Shown here one piece after another: positions 25,935 through 33,831 of a stretch of DNA of 37,865 bases. The DNA lies in assembly GCA_027296055.1 (NCBI GenBank), contig JAPUJT010000056.1:1-37865 (forward strand), read 5' to 3'. The notes under the pieces are model-generated. The model was given only the letters and a program-made list of their open reading frames with translations, had not been told where the DNA came from and did no database searches. Source of the stretch: Planctomycetota bacterium. Lineage in GTDB: Bacteria > Planctomycetota > JAPUJT01. Position numbers and translations under genes: made by a program. Position 1 is the first letter of the stretch. Every line of letters begins with the position of its first letter.

Positions 25935-26696
25935 TTACCCTCCCTTCACGAAACCTCGAACCTTCGGATCGGCCATCGCCTCATCGAAGGTCCCTTGAAA
26001 GACCACCGCCCCGTCCTGTATCCAGGCGATTCGATCCGCCACTTTGCGAGTGCTCTCCATGTCATGGGACGTCACGATCGAGGTCCTCTTCCCTCCCTCC
26101 CTGAGCCGATTGATCAGCTGGCTGATCCCCGAAGCGGTCGGTGGATCGAGGCCGGCCGTCGGCTCATCGAAGAGCAGTATCTCCGGCTCGAGGGCGATGC
26201 ACCGCGCCAGGGCGACTCGTTTCCTCTCACCTCCGGAGAGCCCCGAGACCTCGCGCCTCAAGAGCTCCCCTGTCGGCTCGAGATCCACCATCCGGAGCAC
26301 TTCCCGGCAGCGCTCCCGAAGGGCCGTCTCCCCACCCCCCCGGTGCTCGCGGAGCGGCCACAGAATGTTCCCCTCCACATCGAGGAAATCGAAGAGGGCG
26401 CCATCCTGGAACAGGAAACCCACTCGGGGTCCCCGGAGTTTCCTCCTCAGGATCTCTCTCTCCGGGAGGGCCGAGATTTCCACGTCCCCGAAGAGGGAAA
26501 TCCGACCTAGCGTCCTGCCCGTCGAGGCGTCCTCGAGGCCGGCCACGTGACGAAGCAGCGTGCTCTTCCCGCAGCCGCTCTTTCCGATCACGGCCAGGGT
26601 TTCCCCCTTCTCGACGCTCACCGACACATCGGAGAGGATCCTTCGCCCCGCGTACCACTTGGAGAACCCATCGATCTCTATGAATGGCTGAGTCAT
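25935..26696 (-). CDS. mlaF: MlaF-type ABC ATPase
   Basis: The 253-residue ATPase has Walker A GKSGCGKSTLL, Q-loop LFQDGALFDFLDVEGNI, signature LSGGERKRVALAR, Walker B ILLFDEPTAGLDP and the switch histidine in VTSHD. This is the cytoplasmic motor of the Mla transporter. The start ATG overlaps the mlaE stop as ATGA (26693-26696), so translation is coupled. An open reading frame extends further upstream, but it overlaps mlaE in another frame and is not protein-like. Confidence 0.94.
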   Translation of the reverse strand: MTQPFIEIDGFSKWYAGRRILSDVSVSVEKGETLAVIGKSGCGKSTLLRHVAGLEDASTGRTLGRISLFGDVEISALPEREILRRKLRGPRVGFLFQDGALFDFLDVEGNILWPLREHRGGGETALRERCREVLRMVDLEPTGELLRREVSGLSGGERKRVALARCIALEPEILLFDEPTAGLDPPTASGISQLINRLREGGKRTSIVTSHDMESTRKVADRIAWIQDGAVVFQGTFDEAMADPKVRGFVKGG

Positions 26697-27487
26697 GGGA
26701 GAAGCCCCAGCAGGCCTTTCGTCAGGAAGTAGTCGGAGACGAGGACAGCGACCATTGCCGTGACCACGCACCGGATCGTCGCATCGGCAAGCCCTCGCAC
26801 GCCTCCCGTCACCTTCATACCGAAGTAGCAGCCGACGATGCCGACGATGGCACCGAAGACAGTCCCCTTGATCAACCCGCACGCCAGATCCGAGAAGGCG
26901 AGCACGTCCTTCGTCGCCGCGTGAAACGTGGCAAGCGGGATCCCAAGCTCCCTCGTCCCGACGATGTACCCACCCGCCAGCCCCACCAGGTCGAAGACCG
27001 CTGTCAGGCAAAACCCGGCGATCGTTGCGGCGAGGCAGATAGGGGCGATGAAATGGCGAGTCACGTCCAGGGACAGCATCCGGAGGGCCTCCACTTGCGA
27101 CGTGAGGGTCATTCCGCCCAGCTCCGCCGTGATCCCGGCTCCCGCGAACCCGGCGAGGAGCAGGCCGGTGAAGACCGGGGCCAGCTCGCGGAGGAGGGCG
27201 ACCGTCATGATGTTCGCCAGGTTGATTCCGAACCCCATCCGCTGCAGCTCGAAAGCGACCTGTACGGCAAGGGCCATCCCGACGAAGAAGGCGGTCGTCA
27301 TGATGATCCACTGAGGCTTCGCCCCGATGCGAGCAAGCTCGTCGATCATCTTTCTCAGGCTGAAGGAAAAGCGCGCGACGCACAGAAGACTACGCCCGGC
27401 GAGGCGGGTCGCCTCGCCCACGCGCGCGAGGGATTGGAGAATGCCACTTCCGAGCCGGTTCACCCCGTGGATCCACGGGAGGGTCAC
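26693..27487 (-). CDS. mlaE: MlaE-type ABC permease
   Basis: The 264-residue permease matches MlaE: GAKPQWIIMTTAFFVGMALAVQ, LLRELAPVFTGLLLAGFAGAGITAELGGMTLTSQVEALRML (the conserved REL-P and TAELG-M-x-SQ-EAL blocks) and the later helices ending GCYFG. Start GTG 27487 shares one base with the TAG stop of the upstream lipoprotein gene; an ATG at 27517 would add 10 residues and overlap that gene. The cytoplasmic MlaB (STAS) and periplasmic MlaC partners are not encoded here. Confidence 0.93.
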   Translation of the reverse strand: MTLPWIHGVNRLGSGILQSLARVGEATRLAGRSLLCVARFSFSLRKMIDELARIGAKPQWIIMTTAFFVGMALAVQVAFELQRMGFGINLANIMTVALLRELAPVFTGLLLAGFAGAGITAELGGMTLTSQVEALRMLSLDVTRHFIAPICLAATIAGFCLTAVFDLVGLAGGYIVGTRELGIPLATFHAATKDVLAFSDLACGLIKGTVFGAIVGIVGCYFGMKVTGGVRGLADATIRCVVTAMVAVLVSDYFLTKGLLGLLP

Positions 27488-28125
27488 TAGCGAGGCCCCC
27501 CGAGGTTTACCGCCCAACTACTTCCCTCTTGAACGACGGCGTAGCCGCCGGTCCGGGCGATCGTTCGTATAGCATCGATCGCCGGAACGTTTCTCAGGTG
27601 GACGGAGATCGAGCCCGTGACCCTTTCCCCCACGATGAGGCTCGTCCCGGTCGCGCTGGCAATGTATATCAGGGCCTTCCCGATGTCGGCGTCGACAAGC
27701 TCGATCGTCACCCGCGGCGATCGGTGAACGACATAGAATCGCTGCGACCGCCTCTGGATTTCGAGGTCCGCGTCCCTCGCCACCGCTTTGAGCACATCCA
27801 GCCACGAAAACGATGCGGGGCAGGTCACGGTGACCCTTACATCTCCGTTCGGGGGCCGATAATCGATGTTCACCTCTCCCTCATCGGCGAGGACCTGAAG
27901 CACCTCTTCGATAGGGGCGTCCTCGAAGGCGCGCGGGGCCTTCCATTCCTCCTGGGGTGTCGCGGAGGCCGCTGCAGGGACCTGGCGAGGAGCGGCAGGC
28001 AGATCGGGGACGTTGGCCGGCGAGCGAACGGGTGGGGCCATCGAGCACGCCACCGCACCGAGGAAGAGACAACCCAGCATCAGATTGGCGGGAAGCCAGA
28101 ACGCCGGAACTCGAATGGTACTCAC
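27487..28125 (-). CDS. Lipoprotein with two secretin-N (STN-like) domains, first gene of the mla operon
   Basis: From GTG 28125 (SD AAAGGAGTTG) the 212-residue protein has a lipoprotein signal (LMLGCLFLGAVAC, Cys27) and a proline/alanine linker. Two beta-alpha-beta repeats like the short N-domain of secretins and TonB receptors follow. The first is FEDAPIEEVLQVLADEGEVN, then VRVTVTCPASFSWLDVLKAVARDADLEI; the second is VTIELVDADIGKALIYIASATG...ISVHLRNVPAIDAIRTIARTGGY. The beta-barrel of true secretins is missing. Being joined to mlaE by a one-base stop-start overlap, it is a candidate periplasmic partner of the transporter; that role is inference. Longer starts upstream would run into the promoter. 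Confidence 0.82.
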   Translation of the reverse strand: MSTIRVPAFWLPANLMLGCLFLGAVACSMAPPVRSPANVPDLPAAPRQVPAAASATPQEEWKAPRAFEDAPIEEVLQVLADEGEVNIDYRPPNGDVRVTVTCPASFSWLDVLKAVARDADLEIQRRSQRFYVVHRSPRVTIELVDADIGKALIYIASATGTSLIVGERVTGSISVHLRNVPAIDAIRTIARTGGYAVVQEGSSWAVNLGGPR

Positions 28126-28192
28126 GGCACAACTCCTTTCGCAGCAACGGCCAACACCAGCCAGGATGAACGAGCCATTCCCTGACTTTCCG

Positions 28193-28221
28193 AGTATACT
28201 TCTGCGCTCGCGGAGGGTCAA
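28193..28221 (-). promoter_or_regulatory. Promoter of the STN-lipoprotein/mla operon
   Basis: The minus strand has TTGACC, a 17-nt spacer and TATACT, with a leader of about 60 nt before GTG 28125. It is the best visible promoter for the whole mlaE-mlaF-mlaD-nth run. Confidence 0.65.
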
Positions 28222-28265
28222 CTCGGGCCGCTGCACCCACCCCGAGCCTTTGGATCGGCGCATCC

Positions 28266-28294
28266 TTGTCTCCTATCGGGGGGAGAGATATACT
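28266..28294 (+). promoter_or_regulatory. Promoter of the YhaN-like operon
   Basis: TTGTCT, a 17-nt spacer and TATACT, divergent from the mla promoter. Its position rules out TTG 28266 as the start codon of the next gene, because that TTG is the -35 element. Confidence 0.6.
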
Positions 28295-28364
28295 GCGGCC
28301 GATTACAGATCCCCGTCGCATCCGAGAGGCTCTCGGCGACGAGGAGACCCAGCGAGGGCATTTC

Positions 28365-28595
28365 GTGTCGAATGATGGTCGGATCCCTTCCGACGGCCTG
28401 AAGTTCCGACGACCTATCGAGGAACTGGACGACCAGATCCAGCAAAGGATCCGCCGCGCCCTGGAGGACGGCGACAAGGCCGCTGCGGACCTTTATCGTG
28501 AAGTGCTGACACTCGCCAGGGCCAAGACCAAGGAGTTGAACCTCGTGCCGGACGACGATCCGGACGAGGACCCCCACGGCGGGCCAACCGACTGA
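28365..28595 (+). CDS. Small acidic helical protein upstream of the YhaN-like ATPase
   Basis: Family not recognised. GTG 28365, preceded by GCGAGGG with 7-nt spacing, gives 76 residues: a short N-terminus, a single helix rich in charged residues (IEELDDQIQQRIRRALEDGD, then REVLTLARAKTKEL), and an acidic tail (DDDPDEDP). The frame is open back to 28266, but the promoter there makes the longer form unlikely. It lies 37 nt upstream of the ATPase gene on the same transcript and may be its accessory subunit; this is inference from position only. Confidence 0.6.
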   Translation: MSNDGRIPSDGLKFRRPIEELDDQIQQRIRRALEDGDKAAADLYREVLTLARAKTKELNLVPDDDPDEDPHGGPTD

Positions 28596-28632
28596 CGCCC
28601 CCGAAGCGGTCGAGCGCGCCACCGGACACTCT

Positions 28633-30897
28633 ATGATCCTTCACAGCCTCCAGGCCAAAAACTTCATGAAGTATCGATCCATCCGGATCGCGAAGCTGCC
28701 GACGACCGGTCTGATCGGGATCATCGGGGACAACGAATCGGGCAAGACCACCCTGGGACACGCGATCCTCTTCTCCCTCTTTGGCGAGGCGCCGGATGGC
28801 GATGTCCACCGGCTGATCCACTGGGACGAGGATCAGATGAAGGTCGGCCTCGAGTTCACGGCGGAAGGGCATGGCAGGTTCGTTGTCTACAGAGAGATCG
28901 ACCGCAGAGGGACAAATTACGTCAAGCTCCGCAATACCGATGACGAGAAGGACTCCTGCTCGGGCGTGATGGCCGTCGAGGCGCGCATGAAGAGAATCCT
29001 CGGCGTCTCGGCCGAAGAATTCAAGGTCTCCTTCTTCATGGCCCAGAAGGACGTGGATTTTCTCCGGCCGGACCGAGATGCCTCGCCCTCCGTCCTGGAT
29101 CGGATCCTGGGGCTCGAGACCCTCATCTCCCTCGCCCAATCCGCCGAGAAATCCCTCGAGGAGATCCGGGCCGGGTGCACCAAGATCTCGGAGGAGCTGA
29201 AGGTGCGATCGAGCATCTACCAGGGCTCCTTCGAAGACCCGGAGAGGGAGCTCCTCTTCATCAAGGAGATCGACGAGCTGAAGGAATCGATCGAGAGGAT
29301 CGCAAAGCACGCCACCGCCCTCTCCTCGTCGGAGGATGCCCTGGCCAACGACGTGGCCGGCTGGGAGGAGGGTCTCAACCGCATCGAGGTGCTGCAATCC
29401 TCCACGGATCTCGTTTCCACCCTCGAAGGGATCGGGCGACTCGTGGACCTCGAGTCATCTCCCTCCCAGGACGAGGCCGTCACGGCCGCGCTGGAGGGAG
29501 TTGTCGCAGATCAGCAGCGGTTCACCGCCCCTCTGGAGACCCTGGGCGGCTTTTTCCAGGGCCTGACCGACCTCAAAACTGTGGTTGGAGAGGCCGGACA
29601 GGAAATTTACGAGGCGATTCGCAAAGGGGCGGATCAGGCTCGATCCTCCGGACAAAAATACATCTCTCTATCCCGCTGGATCCGCCGGACGAGCGCGCTG
29701 AGCTTCTTTTTCGGGACCATCGCTATCGGATCCGGTGCCTGGTTCGTCTACGCGGACCAGAACTACCTTGGCCCAGGTCCGGTCTTCGAGAGGTTTAGCT
29801 GGACCCGAGAGATGATCCTCTGGGCGCTGGGTTCTGCAGGCATCGCTGCCGCCGTGATCTTCTACTTCTGTGTGCGCTGGAATGTTCGACTGCGTCGCCG
29901 ACGCAGAGATGAAGAACTTCTGAAAAAGGAGACAGAGGATCTCCTCCGCGACCTCGAGGAGAGGAAAGCGTTCTGCGTCTCGTACGCCGAGCGCGGCTCC
30001 GATTTCCCCTCCGCCAAGCTCGAGGATCTCGGCGTGCCGGCGATCACGGAAAGCCTCGAGGCCCTTCAGAGGGAACACCCGGATCTCACCGCCGACGGTC
30101 CCGCGTCGTCCGCCCTCTGGTCGGAACTGCAGGAGGCGGGGGGAACCATCCGGGATGCCCTGGAGGAGAGGAAGAGAGCCGTTGCCGAGGAGCGTGTCGC
30201 CAGGGAGGAAATTCTTGCCGAGCGCAGAGGGAAGCTCCGCGAAGCGGAGGATTCTCTCGCCGCATTCCGACAGAAGCAAGAGATGCTGAAGAGCCTGGGT
30301 CAGGAGAAGGCCGCGCTGGAGCGCGATCTCGGCCAGGCGCGCCATGAGGCGAAGGTCCACGAGACCCTGGCGGAGGAGGCCCGCTCGGCGGCGCGCGGGA
30401 TGAAGGAGCGATTCGGCCCTGCCCTCGCCAGATTCCTCAAGCCGATCCTTCCTCGAGTCACCGCGGGGCGATACACGAATGTCCGGGTGGGCCCCGATCT
30501 TGGCGTGAGGGTCTTCTCGACGGACAAGAACGACTTCCTTTCTTTGAGCGAGCTCTCCGGCGGGACGCTGGAGCAGCTCCTCCTCGCCGTCCGGCTGGGC
30601 CTTTCCCAGGCCCTGATCCTCTCGCGGGGCGCCCCCGAGCTGGGACCCCAGTTCCTGTTCCTCGACGAGCCATTTCCCTCATCCGATCGGTCCCGGAGCA
30701 CCCAGTTCGCCAAGCTGCTGCAAGAGCTCGGCCCCTTCTCGCAGGTCTTCGTGACGACGCAGGCTCAGGAGGTGCTTCAGGAGGCGTACGATATGGTGGT
30801 GCACACGCGGCTGGACATCTCCGAGCTTGCCGCGGCCGGTTCGGACGGAGCCGCCGCAGAGGGGTCGCCCGAGATCGAAACCCCGCCTTCCATCTGA
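28633..30897 (+). CDS. Rad50/SbcC-YhaN-like ATPase with two transmembrane helices in the coiled-coil arm
   Basis: The 754-residue protein has the split ABC-type ATPase of SMC/Rad50-like proteins: N-terminal Walker A GDNESGKTT (residues 32-40), and a C-terminal signature LSGGTLEQLLLAVRLGL near 640, Walker B FLFLDEPF near 675 and D-loop SSDRS. Between them are helical, coiled-coil-like segments and two hydrophobic helices, ~354-374 (LSFFFGTIAIGSGAWFVYA) and ~394-415 (MILWALGSAGIAAAVIFYFCV). Membrane segments in the arm recall YhaN-type proteins rather than SbcC. No zinc-hook CxxC is present at the arm tip, and no SbcD/Mre11-like nuclease is encoded nearby. A membrane-tethered DNA- or RNA-acting ATPase is the best guess. 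Its end is 8 bp from a convergent gene. Confidence 0.85.
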   Translation: MILHSLQAKNFMKYRSIRIAKLPTTGLIGIIGDNESGKTTLGHAILFSLFGEAPDGDVHRLIHWDEDQMKVGLEFTAEGHGRFVVYREIDRRGTNYVKLRNTDDEKDSCSGVMAVEARMKRILGVSAEEFKVSFFMAQKDVDFLRPDRDASPSVLDRILGLETLISLAQSAEKSLEEIRAGCTKISEELKVRSSIYQGSFEDPERELLFIKEIDELKESIERIAKHATALSSSEDALANDVAGWEEGLNRIEVLQSSTDLVSTLEGIGRLVDLESSPSQDEAVTAALEGVVADQQRFTAPLETLGGFFQGLTDLKTVVGEAGQEIYEAIRKGADQARSSGQKYISLSRWIRRTSALSFFFGTIAIGSGAWFVYADQNYLGPGPVFERFSWTREMILWALGSAGIAAAVIFYFCVRWNVRLRRRRRDEELLKKETEDLLRDLEERKAFCVSYAERGSDFPSAKLEDLGVPAITESLEALQREHPDLTADGPASSALWSELQEAGGTIRDALEERKRAVAEERVAREEILAERRGKLREAEDSLAAFRQKQEMLKSLGQEKAALERDLGQARHEAKVHETLAEEARSAARGMKERFGPALARFLKPILPRVTAGRYTNVRVGPDLGVRVFSTDKNDFLSLSELSGGTLEQLLLAVRLGLSQALILSRGAPELGPQFLFLDEPFPSSDRSRSTQFAKLLQELGPFSQVFVTTQAQEVLQEAYDMVVHTRLDISELAAAGSDGAAAEGSPEIETPPSI

Positions 30898-30905
30898 ATG
30901 CCGGG

Positions 30906-31757
30906 CTACCTGACCGCCTTCTCCAGGCGAACGTCATCGATCACGACATCGATGGGGATCCCGGTCTCCCCGGCGTGTGAGAATGTGAAGTCCTCGATCA
31001 TCGACCACTGCGGTTTCCGGTAGGTTCCGAATCCGCGCTTCCCCCGGAACTCGATGCGGACCTCTTTCCAGCCCTTGAAGTCGATGGGGTAGACGTACTC
31101 GAAGTAGTCGCCGGGGTTCGACCTGGCCTGCATCCAGATGTAACCCGGACGGCCGGGCTTCTCGGCGCTATAGATCCAGAAGCAGAAGTAAGAATACGGG
31201 GCCCAGTCCTTCGTCTCCGGAACCACCTGGAACCATTTGGATCCTATCCCCGTCTTCCAGCGACCCGCCTGCTCCCCGTGCCTGACCATTCCCGGATCCG
31301 TCTCGGGAGTGAGTCCCGCCACGTCGGCGTCCTTCGGCCAGTCCTCGCTTTCCTCGAAATCGATGATCACGGCAACGTAGGTGGAGCGTACCGCCTCCCG
31401 AAATTCTTCGGCCCTCCCGCGCAGGTCATCGTCGTTCTCGAACTTCCGGATGAACTTCTTGATCTTCTTCATTGCCGGGCGGACCTTGGAATTCTTCCGG
31501 TACTTCTTCTGGATTTCGGCCAGGTCCTTTTCTCCCCCCGCCCGGGCGATCAGACCGGCCAGCCTCTCTTTCTCCTCGTCCGTCTCGGCGTGCTTCCGCT
31601 TGTACGACTTCAATGCCTTGATCGCCTTCCCCCAGGCTCCTCGCTCCATCAACTCCTGCGTCTTCTTCCAGGCCTCCTCTTTCTCCGATTCCTGGGATGG
31701 GGAGGCGAATCCCTGCAGGAGGACGACCATCAACATGAATGTTCCCGCTCGGAGCAT
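30906..31757 (-). CDS. Secreted protein with lysine-rich helices and a CBM11/CIA30-like beta-sandwich
   Basis: ATG 31757 has a strong SD (AAGGAGG), while upstream ATGs in frame lie inside the HEAT gene, so a 283-residue protein is chosen. It has a signal peptide (LRAGTFMLMVVLLQGFASP), then residues ~25-120 of lysine-rich helices resembling degenerate TPRs (ERGAWGKAIKALKSYKRKH; then IKKFIRKFENDDDLRGRAEEF). The C-terminal ~150 residues look like a galactose-binding-type sandwich (IDFEESEDWPKDADV, WAPYSYFCFWIYSAEKPG, IDFKGWKEVRIEFRGKR, IPIDVVIDDVRLEK), as in CBM11/CIA30-like domains. Carbohydrate binding is plausible but not shown. It follows the HEAT lipoprotein gene by 13 nt. Confidence 0.75.
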   Translation of the reverse strand: MLRAGTFMLMVVLLQGFASPSQESEKEEAWKKTQELMERGAWGKAIKALKSYKRKHAETDEEKERLAGLIARAGGEKDLAEIQKKYRKNSKVRPAMKKIKKFIRKFENDDDLRGRAEEFREAVRSTYVAVIIDFEESEDWPKDADVAGLTPETDPGMVRHGEQAGRWKTGIGSKWFQVVPETKDWAPYSYFCFWIYSAEKPGRPGYIWMQARSNPGDYFEYVYPIDFKGWKEVRIEFRGKRGFGTYRKPQWSMIEDFTFSHAGETGIPIDVVIDDVRLEKAVR

Positions 31758-31770
31758 GGGAATCCTCCTT

Positions 31771-33036
31771 TCAACCGCTCTCTTTCCACCAGGCCTGCCA
31801 GCGGCGGGCCGCTTCCTCTCGCGCTTCCGTCGGGGCGTCCGGATCATAACCGAAGCGCCGCCCCGTGATCGACCTCATCGCGGCGGCCGATCTCCATCGC
31901 ACGTATCGATCTTCGCTCGAGAGTCCGCGCAGAAAGACGGGGACTCCTATCCTCCCCAGCCGGGCGAGCGCATCCGAGGCTTCCCGAACCAATCCCGACT
32001 CCCCGGCGTTCATGACCTTTTCCAGCGGTTCCCGTGCAAAGGCTCCGCCTGCCCTCCCCAGGCTGTCGATCACCTCGAGGAGAAGCTCCTCGTCCTCGAT
32101 CCCTTTCTCGAGGAACGCAGCCAGAGCGATGGCCGCCTCCTCCCCGCCGATCCGTCCGGCGGCGCGTGCCGCCGCGATCCGTATCCGCTTCCCTGGATCC
32201 TCCAGGAGGGAGAGCACTGGCGCCAGGCTCTCGACGCTCCGATGTCGGCCGATCCCATCGACAGCCAGCCGGCGGACGGCAGGGTCCTCGTCGCGGAGGC
32301 ACCCTTCCAGGGCCTGCAGCGACTCCAGGGTGCGTATCTCGGTCAAGGCGGAGATCGCGGCGATCCTCAGCTTCGGATCCTCGGACTTCGTCAGGGACGC
32401 CAGGGGAGCGGTTGCCTGCGAGGACGGGAGCAGCGCCAGGAGGCGGGCCGCGTTCCACTTCGTAATCAGGTCTCCGTCCTCGAGGGCCTGGATGAGTCCA
32501 GGGACGCCACCCGGTCCTTCCCGGACGAACGCTCTCTCCACATGACGTGTGATAGCCCCGGATCGAATGCGCATCAAGAGCACGGAGAGCCGATCGGGAT
32601 CGGCCCGTGGAGGCGGAGGCGCGAGCTCCCGGTCGCCCGCGGGGGCAGGCAGGACCCCGTCCGGCCAGGCAGCCGTCATGAACGAGTGTGGCGCCCCGCG
32701 ACTCCTGGCCTCCAGCAAGAACGTGTAGGTGCCCCCTTCCCTCACCGGCAAGCGCCACCACTCCTGGCCCAGCAACGCCTCCACTTCGCTCCGGTAAAGG
32801 TCACCGCGGAGCACCCGTTCCGCCTGGATCGTGGCGACAACTCCTGAGGCCCGCTCGCGAATCTCGATCACGACGCCCACGAGCCGGACCGAATCCTCGA
32901 CCGCCTTCTCCTTCTCTGCGGTCGATCTCCTGCCGGACCCGGAAGCGCACGAAGGAGCCACCACGAGGATCAGCGCCGCGGCGACCCGTCCGCCGACTCG
33001 CCAACCCGGACCCGCGAAACGACAGCCGACTCTCAT
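31771..33036 (-). CDS. HEAT-repeat lipoprotein
   Basis: ATG 33036 gives 421 residues with an Arg-rich start, a hydrophobic stretch and a lipobox (VAAALILVVAPSC, Cys30). Residues ~45-165 are a beta-rich region (VRLVGVVIEIRERASGVVATI). From ~185 to the end run HEAT-like helical repeats, e.g. GVPGLIQALEDGD, APLASLTKSEDPKLRIAAISALTEI, ALEGCLRDEDPAVRRLAVDGIGRH and SLLEDPGKRIRIAAARAAGRIGGEEAAIALAAFLEKG. HEAT repeats mediate protein binding; the partner is unknown. The TGA of the MshEN gene is 2 nt upstream of the start, and the secreted CBM-like gene follows, so the three genes form an operon. Confidence 0.82.
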   Translation of the reverse strand: MRVGCRFAGPGWRVGGRVAAALILVVAPSCASGSGRRSTAEKEKAVEDSVRLVGVVIEIRERASGVVATIQAERVLRGDLYRSEVEALLGQEWWRLPVREGGTYTFLLEARSRGAPHSFMTAAWPDGVLPAPAGDRELAPPPPRADPDRLSVLLMRIRSGAITRHVERAFVREGPGGVPGLIQALEDGDLITKWNAARLLALLPSSQATAPLASLTKSEDPKLRIAAISALTEIRTLESLQALEGCLRDEDPAVRRLAVDGIGRHRSVESLAPVLSLLEDPGKRIRIAAARAAGRIGGEEAAIALAAFLEKGIEDEELLLEVIDSLGRAGGAFAREPLEKVMNAGESGLVREASDALARLGRIGVPVFLRGLSSEDRYVRWRSAAAMRSITGRRFGYDPDAPTEAREEAARRWQAWWKESG

Positions 33037-33038
33037 GG

Positions 33039-33671
33039 TCAACCCGTCTCGGGCGCCTCGGGAGGGATGACAGGCCCTTCCCCCACGATCGTCGTGCGCC
33101 ACCAAGCTGGCAGGTCACCTACCCGACCCAACGCGGGCACCAGGGTCTGGGGCTCGAGATCCCCCGCTCGAATGGCGGGAATGGCGCGCGCCCAGGCGTA
33201 GGCGGCGGGGTAATGCGCGCGAAGGGCCTCCTCCACCTCCTCGGGGCTGGCGAGGACAAGGATGACCTGGCCTCCCCAGGCCGAGGAAACGGCGGCTGCG
33301 CGTCTCGCGTCAATGTACGGAGTGGCGAGAACGAGGAGATTGCCGATCTTCGCCAGCGGCAGAGTTCGCGACCTGACAGCCACCTCACCCGGGATCAACC
33401 GAAGGGTATCCGGGCTGAGAACGTGGTTCTCGAGCCGTATGCGAGGGATTCTGTAGCGCGCCAGGGCGGCGGCGATCAGATCGTCCTCGGAAGGGAATCC
33501 CGCCTTCAGAAGCCCTTCCTCCAGGGCCCCTCCGGCCCCCCCCCCCGCGTCGATCTCCCTGGCGAGATCCTGGTGTGTCACGAATCCGGCGGCGTGGAGG
33601 GCGTGGCCTATGCGCCGGTGCTGGTCCGAGAGACTGCGCCCTTCCCCCGGATCGGCGTTCTCTGCAGCCAT
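33039..33671 (-). CDS. Stand-alone MshEN (GspE N-terminal-like) domain protein
   Basis: From ATG 33671 the 210-residue protein contains a pattern like the N-terminal domain of type II secretion/pilus ATPases, without the ATPase: RRIGHALHAAGFVTHQDLAREI, EEGLLKAGFPSEDDLIAAALARYRIPRIRL, LIPGEVAVRSRTLPLAKIGNLLVLATPYIDARRAAAVSSAWG. Some MshEN domains bind c-di-GMP, but the RLGxxL and Q motifs of binders are only partly kept here, so nucleotide binding is uncertain. Upstream in-frame starts are inside the divergent STAS gene region and are rejected. It heads the operon with the HEAT lipoprotein. Confidence 0.7.
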   Translation of the reverse strand: MAAENADPGEGRSLSDQHRRIGHALHAAGFVTHQDLAREIDAGGGAGGALEEGLLKAGFPSEDDLIAAALARYRIPRIRLENHVLSPDTLRLIPGEVAVRSRTLPLAKIGNLLVLATPYIDARRAAAVSSAWGGQVILVLASPEEVEEALRAHYPAAYAWARAIPAIRAGDLEPQTLVPALGRVGDLPAWWRTTIVGEGPVIPPEAPETG

Positions 33672-33699
33672 GAAGGTCTCCACACAAGGGCTCGCGCGG

Positions 33700-33728
33700 A
33701 TCGTAGCGAACCGGTGACCGATCGGCAA
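33700..33728 (-). promoter_or_regulatory. Promoter of the MshEN-HEAT operon
   Basis: The minus strand has TTGCCG, a 17-nt spacer and TACGAT. It lies 29 nt upstream of ATG 33671. Confidence 0.5.
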
Positions 33729-33743
33729 CCCGATCCCAGTTTC

Positions 33744-33773
33744 TTGACGGGCTCGCAGCCAGTCTGATACGAT
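33744..33773 (+). promoter_or_regulatory. Promoter of the STAS fusion gene
   Basis: TTGACG, an 18-nt spacer and TACGAT, giving a predicted leader of about 50 nt before ATG 33832. It is divergent from the MshEN promoter 16 bp away. Confidence 0.5.
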
Positions 33774-33831
33774 CCCGCGGTCTTTGCGAAACGTCATCCA
33801 CACCCCGGCTCCAGTTGGTGGGTCTCGTCCA

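Noticed and set aside
26697-27383. N-terminal extension of MlaF overlapping mlaE
   Set aside because: The extension is an off-frame reading of mlaE; ABC homology starts at ATG 26696, which overlaps the mlaE stop as ATGA.
28266-28595. Longer version of the small protein from TTG 28266
   Set aside because: That TTG is the -35 of a good promoter (17-nt spacer to TATACT), so the mRNA starts downstream of it.
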